DNA from: Thoreauomyces humboldtii
Taxonomy: Eukaryota; Chytridiomycota; Chytridiomycetes; Spizellomycetales; Powellomycetaceae
Direction of reading: 5' to 3'
Length of the DNA stretch: 64,000 nucleotides
NCBI GenBank assembly: GCA_027596035.1
Contig: JADGJA010000004.1
Coordinates: 38,068 to 102,067, forward strand
Part shown: positions 33,742 through 44,224 of the stretch, one piece after another
Layout: each line of letters begins with the position of its first letter
Position numbering within the stretch: the stretch's first letter is position 1
Notes under the pieces: generated by a model
What the model was told of the DNA's origin: nothing
Databases searched by the model: none
The model's input: only the letters and a program-made list of their open reading frames with translations
Program-made: the position numbers and the translations under genes

Positions 33742-36720
33742 TCATCGCAGATGAGAGAAAACGGTCAGGTCCCTGATTGTCTCGCGCACCACCACACCGA
33801 CCTGACCCGCGGACCGCTTGAGATCTTCGAGCGTGTTGGCAACGTCTCGGAACTCCCCGTTGCAAGCTCGACATCGCTGCATCCTGTTGGGGAAAGGGAT
33901 CGTCAGCTTCATCCCAGACAAGTTGAAGCGTCAAGTTCTCCCTACCGATCGTCGCGACTGATGTCTACCCCTGGGGATGGCATTGCGTCCGAATCAAGGG
34001 TTGTCACAATGAGCTGGGAGAAGCTCTTGGCCAGTAAGCGAATGGTAGTGCAAGCTGTTACAATGTAGCTGCGAGATGATGGTGTCAAAGACCGAAGTCG
34101 CGACGAAGTTTCAGTCTCACGGTGAAACTTACTCTTCGTAGACCTCGAAGAAAAGCTCATGCAGCATGGGCAGCAAAAGATGCGCGATTTCCAATGTCAA
34201 GAGCCTAGGCCTTAAGTTCAGTATCCGTAGGGTATCGACCAGTACCGCATTGTCCTTTATTTGTGCCAGGTGTTCCACGGCGGGTTTGACGTTGGTCCCG
34301 TCGTCCCAAGCACTGCGGATGGCACGGATGGACTGTAGCCTTGAAGTGAGGATGGAGGTAACCGAGGCATGTCGGAAGAGAAGAGCATCCAGGATGTCGG
34401 GGTCCGTCTGCGGGGGAGGCACACCGGGCGACGATGGGGATAGAGGGAGAGGTTGCAAGCGACGTTGCGCATTCTGATTGAATAATGTGGATTAGGGCTC
34501 TGCAATCCGGCAGATAAGGATCGAAGACAGTGGAAAACGAACCTGTATGAACTTCGCAAGATCCAGGTTGAGAGGTCGCTCGCCTGTACCTGCGGGTACG
34601 AATGAATTTGAACTTTTCTGGGGCGGTTGCTGTTGATATTGCTGCTGTTGTGGTGGTGAAGAGTGAAAATCCTCGAACGTTCGCGGCGTCGGCGCCCGGC
34701 TATGATTTGTCGAAGCTGACGAGCGGGAAGCAGGGAGGGGCTGCTCATCGCGATCGTAATTTGCGGAGACGGACCGACTGAGGGATCGCGGTTCCGACTG
34801 ATCCCCGGCGAGGTGTGCATTTGATGAAGACCTGCCGAAACCGTATGGAGGGGTCCGTCCTTCACCTAGCAGACAAATGGGTCTCATGAGCCTTCGATCT
34901 CCTCGACCGTCTAATAGTACCCTAGCAAATATCCTACCAGCATTCGGTTGTTGCGACGAGGAGGCATCGCGATGGTCGCTTTTGGAGGGTTGTCGATCTT
35001 CACGGAAGGTAGAGAAAATATGCCGCTGGTCAGATACTCGGCATTGATTGAATCGGGCGAGTCTCCTCATAATACACATACCAAACTTACTGCCAGCACC
35101 TTCGCCAAGATCCGCCATGGAGCCGCGAGGCGTTGACACTCGGGAAGAATTTGCACTATCGGAAATGTGGAGACGGGCTATGCGCAAGAATGTTTTGTGA
35201 TCGGCATGGCGAACAACTACACACTCACATGGCAGGCAACTTACCGATGTCAGGCTCGCCTGGATGGGCGGATTGCGGATAGCTCCGCGTGCTGGTGAGG
35301 GGACGTTTCTCAACAGGACTCATCCGTGGCTGCCATGGGAGTCAGAAGCAGATCAGACTGTGTCATAGAGGAATAGCTCAGAAGGCAGGAACGAACATTG
35401 ATATCGACGCCCCACATGCTAACGAAGTTCTGATCCAGTGCCCCAGCGAGGACCTGGCCTTCTTCAAGCATTATGCGCATATCGGTGATATTTGACCAGC
35501 TAACCGGAATCACGTCATGACAGACGGCTGGCTCCCACGTCCATATCTACGAAGAGAATGTGTTCCGCGGAATTTGATCAGCCACCAGCCAGCAGTCTTC
35601 CAATCCAAAATTGCCAAAAAATCCGTACTTGCAAAGAATCTGAATTGCCAACATACAGCTCCTGGCCTTCCGCATCAAACTGGAGGGCTTGTGGTCGGCC
35701 GGTGCTGGGCGGACTAGATGATATACAGTCGAACGATTGCAGATCGTAGAACCGTAGCACATTATCCGTTGCCGCGCTGACCATCATAAACTCGGAGGGA
35801 TTGAACGCAAGAGATGTGATCGGACCGGTGTGATCCGAGTAGGAGTGCAAAAGTTTCCCAGCGGTCATATCCCATATCTTTTGGCAATAAAGCATAACGA
35901 CGTCGGCGAGCGTCATAGTGAGGCCGTGTTCTAATCACGAAAACATACCTTCACAGTTGCATCGCCTCCTCCCGTTGCGATCCACCGCCCATCCGGAGTT
36001 ATGCGGAGCACGCTGACACCGTCGTGATGTCCCTGGTAAGTCTGTATACAGCCTTTTCGCCGTACGTCCCAGATTTTGACCGTCGAATCGACAGACCCAG
36101 AGGCAAAGAATTCTCCAAACGGATGAAACTCGACGCATCGTGCAGCGCTTTTGTGCCCAGCCAATGTTCGGATGACTGCCATTTGCGGAGAAGAACGCGT
36201 TTAGCTCAGTATTAGACCGAGCCTTGGTAGAGAGTACGCGCCCTGGAGGCCGTCTTGTAACCAGACTCGTACCTTTGGCGTGCTCAAGATCCCACAGCTT
36301 CAATGTCCCGGATGTCGATCCGGCCACCACGATCTCTTCGGGCCAGTCAAGAGTGACGCACTCGATGGCGCTCGCATGTCCTCCGAGACTCTACGAACGG
36401 GAAGACAAATTGTCGGCATTTCTGATTTCTGATTTCAACGACAGAACTCTGACCCTGTGTCGCTTCGAAAGACGCACGAACCAGGATGGGGGCCGTCTTT
36501 CCCACGGCCCAGAGGTTGACCTTCCTGTCCTCTCCGCCGGTCACCATCACGCGTCCCGACTTCGCCCCGATCTTCAAGCACGTGGCAGCCGCATCATGAG
36601 CCACGAAGTCATCTGCGCCCGCAAACCAGAGTATAGTTCAGTCTGAATTGCCTTGGCAGAGGGTGTCCGCCAGATGGACGACAGTCACGTACGAATCTTT
36701 GACGCGCGTGAGTCCCCCAT
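33742..36720 (-). CDS. KATNB1: Katanin p80 WD40-containing subunit B1
   Basis: Regulatory subunit of the microtubule-severing enzyme katanin; it targets the p60 ATPase to centrosomes, basal bodies and axonemes. Thirteen exons join in frame to 687 residues: 36720-36693, 36612-36482, 36390-36273, 36175-35949, 35877-35629, 35546-35397, 35329-35245, 35177-35091, 34997-34938, 34865-34543, 34473-34133, 34068-33946, 33883-33742. The N-terminal WD40 propeller holds [55 protein letters not shown] and [10 protein letters not shown], nearly diagnostic for p80. A disordered Ser/Gln-rich linker ([11 protein letters not shown]) follows. The C-terminal con80 domain ([37 protein letters not shown], then VDISRDDR) binds p60. 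Every intron phase agrees. Its presence suggests a flagellated fungus. Confidence 0.95.
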
Positions 36721-38086
36721 GGCAACCCGTCGTCCCAAGGAGAGTCGTTTCAAAGAACACCGTGAGTCTTCCCGAGAAATCCTCTCCGCTATGGGATGAA
36801 GCGGGTGCGAGCTTTGAACGGAGCCGTGCTTGGGTCAATGTGGAGGTCTCGATAGAAGCACTCGTGGTAGGTTCGATTTTTGAGGATGACCGATTGCGGG
36901 GCGCTCAAGGGCTTCTGGGCTTCGCAATTCGCCGGGAATGAGTGCAGAGACTATGCCGTGGGCTGATACGTGGCTGTTGTGGGTTCGGCGTCTCTTCAGT
37001 TTAACGTGGGAATGGTGTGTCTGCGTAGATAGGAGGATGAGCGCGCGTTGGGACGAGGAAAGATTTCGATAAGGATGACGAGTGATGAGTGATGAGAGAC
37101 CATGAGTCGGACCTCGAGCAGGCTATCGAAAAACCATGGCGGGGACTCGACGCAACCTGTATAACTGGACCTCGTCTCGACGCTGTTCAGCCTAAGAACG
37201 GACATTGGGAACACAGCTCCAGGCTCTTATCGAGCGATACTGCGCCACCAGGAACTCCGAATCTGCCACGAGGGCCATTACCCAAGAAATCACAGGGCAA
37301 GTAACATGCTTTGAAGTGCCGCCGCTTGCTGTCGTCATCAGGTCTTGCAGAAGTGCCGGTCATCATGTCTTGCCTGGATGGGTTGCTAACGTGTGACCTT
37401 TGCCGACATCTCTGAATGAAGAGACCGCTTATCACCGGATCGCTTCCTAAGGGAGCACTTCCACCTCATCCACACTTTTACTGTGCAGGATAAATACCTT
37501 GGCGGTTGCAAGCTCCAGCTTGTTACTGGCTGCGTGGAAGCAGCCACCTGAACACCTTCAGAGCCTTCAGAGCCTTCAAGGTGCAAGCCGCGGTGCATTA
37601 GAAGTAAGCTTTCACATATAACTTTGATGCCGCCAAGGCTCACAACACAGTGCAAATGCGCTGGTCAGACCGAGCCGATCTGCGAACAGAGCACAAAGGT
37701 GCAGTTCTATGCGACGACTTCCGGGTATTTGGGAAAGGGGATACTTTGCGGTGCTGGGCGCGGTAAAGCAAACGTGATTTGGCAGGGCAAGCCGGATTTT
37801 CCCTTTCCCCCGATTTAGACAGGCCCGGGTTGCTGCGAGGGGGCCCGAAAAGACGCGAAACATGCTTGGGGACGCTTCTTGGGTGCGGCAGGGGCGACCT
37901 CGTCGCTCTCATATCCGAATCTCCAAAGGGAAGGAAGGCACCATGGGAGACGTCTCAAACAAAAAAGAATGTTCGTTCAAAATTCGAGGAGGCATGCTGT
38001 TTGTCGAATATATCCTGGTCCCTGCCCTCATCACCCCCTCTTTCCGTTCGTTGATCAGCCATCACCGTTCCGGTCCTTGAGCAGTC
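36721..38086. other. Divergent intergenic region between katanin p80 and DUF5672 genes
   Basis: About 1.37 kb. It contains the katanin promoter and the promoter of the DUF5672 gene. Open frames here are short and lack family motifs. A short GAGCCTTCA direct repeat occurs near 37560. No tRNA is seen. Confidence 0.5.
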
Positions 38087-39009
38087 ATGACGAAACATGC
38101 ATCAGAAGGAACCGTAAGTCTTCTCATTCCCACGAGCTTTCATTCCAAAGGAGGCCATTAGCATGCATTTTTGTCACTCATGATCCTTCCTGGTAGACTT
38201 TACGGGCACCGTTCCCACGGCGCAAGATCGTGGCATTGATCGCGCTGATCGTGATGACGCTCATCTTCTTTTTCCAATCAACTAGCTGGTCTACGGAGAT
38301 GGAGGGTCGACGGGCGGTTACGAAGGCACCCCTTGCAAATCTACCAACCTTTAATCGCACCAAAGTCGCTCTGCTGGTCGAAACTCGCGAGAAACCGACC
38401 CTCATCCCGATCCTGCTTCATTACATGGCAACGACTCCACCGGATTGGCCGTTCCACGTCATGCACAGCACAGAGAACGCGCATGTCTTTTCCTCTCGAG
38501 CACTTCGACCCTACATCGCCTCGGGAAGGCTATCGACGTCGGTGATCCCGCCGACCGTGGTGCTCAACAGTGCACAGACGGTCAGCCAGTTCCTGACCTC
38601 TCGATGGATCTGGGAGCAGCTGGAAGCGGAGCACATCTTTTTTTGGCAGCTCGACGCCATGCTGTGCAGCAACTCGGATCAGTCCATCGATTCCTACCTG
38701 CACTACGATTGGGTGGGCGCACCGTGGCCTCATCGCCGAAAACTCCGGGGCGGGAACGGCGGATTCTCCATGCGAAGAAAGTCTCGGATGCTTCGATGCA
38801 TCGACTCGCAGACTTGGCAGAAGGGAGGACCGAACGAGGATGTTTGGTTCTCACAATGCATGGCCACGTTTCCAGATGCCGTGCTGCCGACTTACGAGCA
38901 GTCGATGGAGTGGGCCATCGAGGCTCAAGAAAGCCCTCGATTTCTGGGAATACACAAGCCATGGGGTGCAGGTCAGTGTCGGGACTTATCCCAGCGTATC
39001 CCAGCCTGA
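38087..39009 (+). CDS. DUF5672-family type II membrane protein
   Basis: Exons 38087-38113 (nine codons) and 38197-39009 give 279 residues. A basic start (APFPRRK) precedes a membrane anchor (IVALIALIVMTLIFFF), giving a type II Golgi/ER topology. The lumenal part has the family features of fungal DUF5672 proteins: FFWQLDAMLC, a DWVGAPWPH block, GGNGGFSMRRKS, PNEDVWFSQC, and a HKPW near the end. These proteins have a glycosyltransferase-like fold; the acidic residue in the LDAML strand and the NED motif would be the likely donor or metal site. The donor and acceptor are unknown. The tail after HKPW may include an unspliced intron. Confidence 0.8.
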
Positions 39010-39667
39010 CTGAACCGACACCGTCCGGTCCCTTCGCTCCATCAGTCAAGGTTGCCGCGCATCTGGATTTCTGTCCAGAAGCAGCCATGCTGTTTTTGCC
39101 GTGATATAGGAGCCGCCTCGCCCTCCGTGCATGCCCACCAGCTGCGCTCGATCCTTTTTCCCACAACAAAAGATTACATTTGGATGTGTGCATAAGCCCT
39201 TTAGTTGTACATGTATCGATGACCGAAAAGTGTGGTTGGGTTGCACGAGGTGATGTGGGCCCGCTTCTGGTGACACGCGAGAAGAAGCCCTCTTGCCCTC
39301 CCTCCTATCCCGCAGGCCACCTCGGGCATCACTTGGACACAGACACCCAAGCAATCTCTTCGAACCTCATATGCCTCATGGCCTTACTGCTCTCTTCGAT
39401 TCGTCTCATCATCTTCAACACGCAACCTTACATCCACCGTCCATTCAGCAGCAGCAGCAGCAGCGGCGTCATCTAGACTCACCACTCTCGAACAGCCTCC
39501 CTCACCTTCATCCATCTGGTTGTCCAGCTGGTCACCCATTCCGGCCTCCTACTAAAGCAGCTCAAACGTCTAAACGATACTTCTTTCAGTGGATACAAAA
39601 CCCATCTGCCGGGATCTTGCGCTCGGCCCAACGCTTACGTCCAGGAGCATCGACTACGAGCCTTTGA
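39010..39667. other. Upstream region of the PP2A B'' gene, with a (CAG)n tract
   Basis: About 0.66 kb. A (CAG)n run lies near 39449-39466. A frame from 39293 encodes a Gln/His/Pro-rich peptide that ends at a TGA immediately before the ATG at 39668, in the same frame. It could be a 5' exon of the PP2A gene joined through an unseen splice, or untranslated leader. Confidence 0.5.
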
Positions 39668-41878
39668 ATGCTCCTTGTGCCGGCAGGGACAATAGCGTGG
39701 GTTGCATCAGCGGCCGTGGCCGCAGTTGAGGACACCCCTCCGATGGAGGTTTCGAAAGCCAGCCATCATGAACAAACCGTAGCTTCTTTACCTTATTTCA
39801 CGACGATATACGCTGCAGCATGGGGAGCAGCGGAGGTGCTTGGCGGCTATGCACAGATTGCCGTGCAATTGCTGCCCGAAGCCGTCGGCCATACAATAGA
39901 GGCCGTCGCGCCCGTGGAAGTCACGAATCTGTATCGATCTTTGATGCCAGCGGCTTCCCCGGAGGATGTTAGAGATCCCTTACCTGCTGCATCGCCCCTT
40001 CCGACCGAACCTTCCTCATCATTCAACACCGACATTTCCGCATCATCAATACCCTCCGTGTGTGCGTCCCCTCAATCCTTCGAAACTCTAAGTAACACCT
40101 CATCATCACCATCACCCGAAAGTTCTCAATCGCGCACGATCAAACACTCAATACGTCGGATAGCTCCTTCAAGCCAGCAGCTCCAGGAGATCGTGGACAA
40201 TTTCCTCCAGTCTGCCAACAGTCTCGCCTTTGGGAGCTCTTCCCAGACTGCTGTAATATCGCAGTCACAGCTGCTGATTGTCACACGGCTGGCGGGACTG
40301 CCATCGTACCTCAACGGATCACTCTATAGATGCTGTCCGGAAATGATTGATTCCGTTGTCGAGTTCGACGGCGAAGAGGAGGATCCTGGGGTGATTTGCT
40401 GGTCCGACTTCAAAACGTGCGTGGCCTCCTATCGTTTTCTTTCCGCAAAATACTTGACTGATGGAGCTCAATGTGGACTTTCCAGAGTTTGGACAGACCT
40501 ATTCCTAGAGGCAGCTGGGAACCTCGACACAATCGCGTATCGTATTCTCACGGCCGGCTCCGAACATCCGACGTATATGGTCGCCAAGGAATTGGAACTT
40601 GTCGTTCGGGGTGCGTAAGGCATTGGAAGTTTGTGTTGCGAAGTACTCAAGTACTCAACCCTCTGGTGTCCAATAGAGGTCGTTGAGTTTCATCCAGCCT
40701 TTGAATTCTTGCGAGATCCCAGCTCATTCCAAGATCGCTATGGTACGCGCATGGGTGTCCTCGCTAAATGTTGGCGATTTGACTGATTTGGTCCTTGAAG
40801 TGGATACGATCGTGTCTCGACTTTTCTCCAGCAATGCCATGCACTCGCGGCGATTGTCCCTTCCTGCTTTCCGCAAACTCTCGTTGCTGCATCTTCTTTC
40901 CCGCGTCGAGCGGTCCGTCAATTGCCTCGACCTTTCCATGCCACCGGTCTTTTCCTACAAGGATTTCTACGTCATATATTGTCGCTTTTGGAAAATGGAC
41001 ACAGACAGGGACCAACTTCTTACTGCATGCGACCTGGAGCGCTACTCTGATTCCGCACTCACTAGCATCGTATGCCAGCGCGTGACGGACCTTTATGGTT
41101 CGGCGAAAATGGACAGCGATGATCCCGACGAGGAAGCGGATGGCGACATCTCATCATCCCCCGTCAAGGCTCTCGCGTTTACGGACTTTGTCAGATTCAT
41201 CATTGCGGCCGAAGACAAATCGGCATTGACATCGATCGAGTATTGGTTCCACGTGTTGGATCTCGAGCAAGATGGCCTGATATCCTTGTTGGAACTGGAG
41301 ACAGTTTGGGCATGGCAGGAGGATCGAATGGCAAATCTTGAAGAGTACACCTTCCGTACTCTTCTCACCGTCATGTATGCATACTCGCTAGCGATCTTTC
41401 GGACTACTTTTTGCTGCGAAACTCATGTCCGTCTTTCTCCAGATGGGATACCTTACAACTGGACCCGGACGTGACCAGCATATCCCTCGCAGATCTGAAG
41501 CGAAGACCGATAGCAGCGGCCATGGTCTTCGATCTCCTCTTCGACGCGAAAGCCCGCGAAAACTATCTTCGCCGGACAAGCGACCCACACTTCCGTCTCG
41601 CTGAGGCGGTTTACCTGGACATCGACCTCGTTCCAGGAGACGCGGACGCACCGACCAACGCGCTCTGCGACGAGTACAAGTACTTGGAGGCAGAGATGAA
41701 CAGGGATGCCGACAAATTGCGCGTCCAGCTCACGTGAGTTCTCCGTGAAAAGAGGGCGTAGTCTCTTCGATGCTCAGATAAACTGACGGTCTATGATTTT
41801 CTCAGCGGATGGCCGAGGTTCGTCGATGTGGCGTATCGTGATCTTCTGCGTCAGGAATCGGTCGAACAGAACGCGTAG
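39668..41878 (+). CDS. PP2A regulatory subunit B''-like
   Basis: Regulatory subunit of protein phosphatase 2A with calcium-binding EF-hands; it directs PP2A substrates. Exons 39668-40610, 40677-40742, 40801-41374, 41443-41733 and 41806-41878 join in frame to 648 residues. The N-terminal ~170 residues are Ser/Pro-rich and not conserved. The B'' core follows: RLAGLPSYLNGSLYR, VVEFHPAFEFLRDPSSF with DRYVDTIVSRLF across an intron, FYVIYCRFWKMDTDRDQLL (first EF-hand), then SIEYWFHVLDLEQDGLISLLELE (second EF-hand). It closes with GWPRFVDVAYRDLLRQE, the C-terminal B'' block. EF-hand acidic residues look intact. Start position is uncertain: an in-frame open stretch ends just upstream. Confidence 0.9.
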
Positions 41879-42333
41879 CGAAAGGCGACTTCCCTGGCTG
41901 GACACCCCCCCGCGTATGGGAGATTCCCGTCGGACGTAGAGTTCCCATTTTCACGGACTTTTGTTTTTTTTTGCCTTTCTGGCCCTCGAATCAAACTGGT
42001 TTTTGCTTCGCTGCGCGCAGAGCATCGGCTTGGACTCGAGAGCGGGTGCGAGCTGCACAGGGTCAGCCACATCCCTTTTTAGTCGTAGTTTTTCGACTGT
42101 AGGTGTAAGTTTTGCTATGAAGCACACAAGGGATCTCTTCTACATCCACAACGAAAAGCTGACAGACTGGGCGGGCCGGCGGGGGTCACTGGTGACTGGT
42201 CACAGACCGCTGGCCCCGAAAAACACAACTGACGCCCACTTCAGGTGTGGGGTACAATACGGACGGCGGACATAAAGGCGGGTCCTACAGTGCAGTAACC
42301 GCTTCGTCGCTTTCTCTGTGCAAGTCCCTCATC
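41879..42333. other. Intergenic region upstream of the GPI-type protein gene
   Basis: 455 bp. It holds a T-rich stretch near 41963 and the GPI-type gene promoter. No gene is seen. Confidence 0.5.
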
Positions 42334-43147
42334 ATGAAGTTTACCCTCGCATCCATCGTTCTCGCATCGACCGTCCTGGCTCAGAACGCCACGGATTTGA
42401 ACCCAGCTCTGCCAGCGTCTTGCAAGACGTCTGTGTTGGCGACCGGCGCTGAAGCTTTTACCGCATGCGGTATCTCCGAGGTACTTACAGACGGGGGCGT
42501 CTTGAATTTTGTGTTGGAAAACTCACACTTTTGACAACGCATAGGCCTTCGCAGATTTCACTTCCCTTTCCGGCAATGTGAACCAAGGCACGGCCATGGC
42601 CGTGTTTGCTAAACTGGCCAACAGCCCCACCTTCCTGCCGGCTCTCTGCAGCAACGCGTGCTCGACGATTCTCACCAACACTTCCGCGGTCGCTGCCACC
42701 TCCTGCGGAACCGTTCCGGCGCTGGCGCCGAACAGCACTGACGCCAAGACCCTCGGAGCGTATGGCACCTGGGACATGGCCCAAGTGCTCAACGCCACGA
42801 TCTGGGGTCGTAATCTGATTTGCACCAAAGATGCGAGCTCCGCTTACTGCCTTCCCGCGATCTTCAACTCCAGCGGCCAAACCCTCGAGTCCATCTACGA
42901 GAACCCCGCGACCGCTTGCTCCCCCTGCGGCCTTGCCTTCGCCTCCAGCCTCAACAACACCAACGGTCTCGACGCTAACGCTGTCCAGGACGTGCAGAAC
43001 TTCGTGGCCGCCAACGTTACCTCGAAGATCGCCAACTGCTCCTCTGCAACCACGGGCGCTGCCGGCTCCAAGAGTGGAGCAGAGAAGGTCGTCGCCGGAA
43101 CCTTTGCCGGTGTCGTTGCCTTCGCCTTCGGTGCCATGTTTGCCTAG
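42334..43147 (+). CDS. Secreted, probably GPI-anchored Cys-containing cell-surface protein
   Basis: Exons 42334-42480 and 42545-43147 give 249 residues. A clear signal peptide (MKFTLASIVLASTVLAQ) starts the protein. The C-terminus has a small-residue site (AAGSKSGAE) and a terminal hydrophobic helix ending at the stop (VVAFAFGAMFA), the pattern of a GPI attachment signal. The body has about eight Cys and many NxS/T sites (NAT, NTS, NST, NSS). Codon use is strongly C-biased, typical of a highly expressed gene. No enzymatic motif is visible; a wall or surface protein is likely (inference). Confidence 0.82.
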
Positions 43148-43543
43148 ACTAGCTAGCACCTTCCCCATATGACCTCATATAGAATACAACACGAGTCAGG
43201 ACCATGGGTCGGATATAAGCGAGCGTTTGCAGTCCTTGGCCTGTTTTGAGTTGATGCAAAACTCGCACGACTTACCGCTCGATGCTCACCGTGCAAAGCC
43301 CTGGAGATGATTGATGGATGCCTTCTCCTCGAACTGCGTCCTGCCTTCTGGACCTTCTGGTCCTCGCCCACCTTGCCGAGGCTTTGTCTGTCGAACGGCG
43401 TCCATCTGCTTCTATTTTCCTATTTTTGACGCGGTTTATTTAACGGGGTTTACTTCGAGGCCGACGCCACCTTCCAAGGACGACGATTGCAGAAAAGGAA
43501 GCGATCCCTATTACCTTCCACTTTGCATACCAAACCAAACGAG
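43148..43543. other. Intergenic region upstream of the cortactin-like gene
   Basis: 396 bp with a T-rich stretch before the cortactin-like start. No gene or repeat is seen. Confidence 0.5.
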
Positions 43544-43904
43544 ATGTGGAAGTCTACGAGCGGAGCAGCGCCGAAAGCGCCCACCAAGTCCGACGACGAC
43601 TGGGACACAGACCCAGACTTTGTCAACGCCGTAGACGAACGTTCCCAGCGATGGGGAACGCCTCACGCTGCAGACGAGGATGGAAGTGCAAAGACCGATG
43701 TGGACATGGATGGTGAGCCTGGGGCGAGGAAGAAAGGGGGCTCAGAAAAGACGAGGAAAACTTACGATCTCCATCGTTGCAGATCTGAGAAAGGGTGTGG
43801 TCGAAAACCACGATCAGAAAAGTCGGGCCGACTGGGAGAAGCGAAATGGAGGCAGTGTCAAGGAGAGCTACGGCGTTGGAAGCGGGAATACCAAGAAGAC
43901 TTGA
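43544..43904 (+). CDS. Mini cortactin-like protein (NtA acidic domain plus one partial repeat)
   Basis: Exons 43544-43712 and 43783-43904 (70 nt intron, phase 1) give 96 residues. The start MWKSTSG, then DDDWDTDPDFVNAVDERSQR and WG, is the N-terminal acidic domain of cortactin/HS1, including the DDW motif that binds Arp2/3. After the intron, DLRKGVVENHDQKSRADWEK and ESYGVGSG match the linker and the first few residues of the first cortactin repeat. Then a stop follows; no further repeats, helix or SH3 domain are seen downstream. It could be a genuine Arp2/3-binding micro-protein or a truncated gene. The DDW motif and intron are intact, arguing for function. Confidence 0.75.
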
Positions 43905-44224
43905 CCGTCTGGAAACTCACTTTCCCAGGAATAAGATTTGCGCGGCTCTGCCCTCCAATATCCATGTTTTATATACGATTCACTCTCCTGTTGTCATCCC
44001 GAACGAGGTGAGGAAAGCGTCGTTGCTGTGTTTCGAAGACCGCGGGCACAGCTCTCCACTTGGAAGCGTCGGCGACAGAGTCAGCACCTAATTCGACGGA
44101 CTCGTTTCGTAAAGACCGATGCATTATCTTCCTTGAAGGAGCAACGAAGATCCAGTGATGGTGGCGTCGAGGGCTTTGCATAGTTCTAAGATGATTGTAC
44201 TTAATGCTACCCTATGCGAGAACG
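43905..44224. other. Convergent intergenic region
   Basis: 320 bp between the cortactin-like and MET10-fusion stops. No cortactin repeat or SH3 coding is seen here in any frame. Confidence 0.55.
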
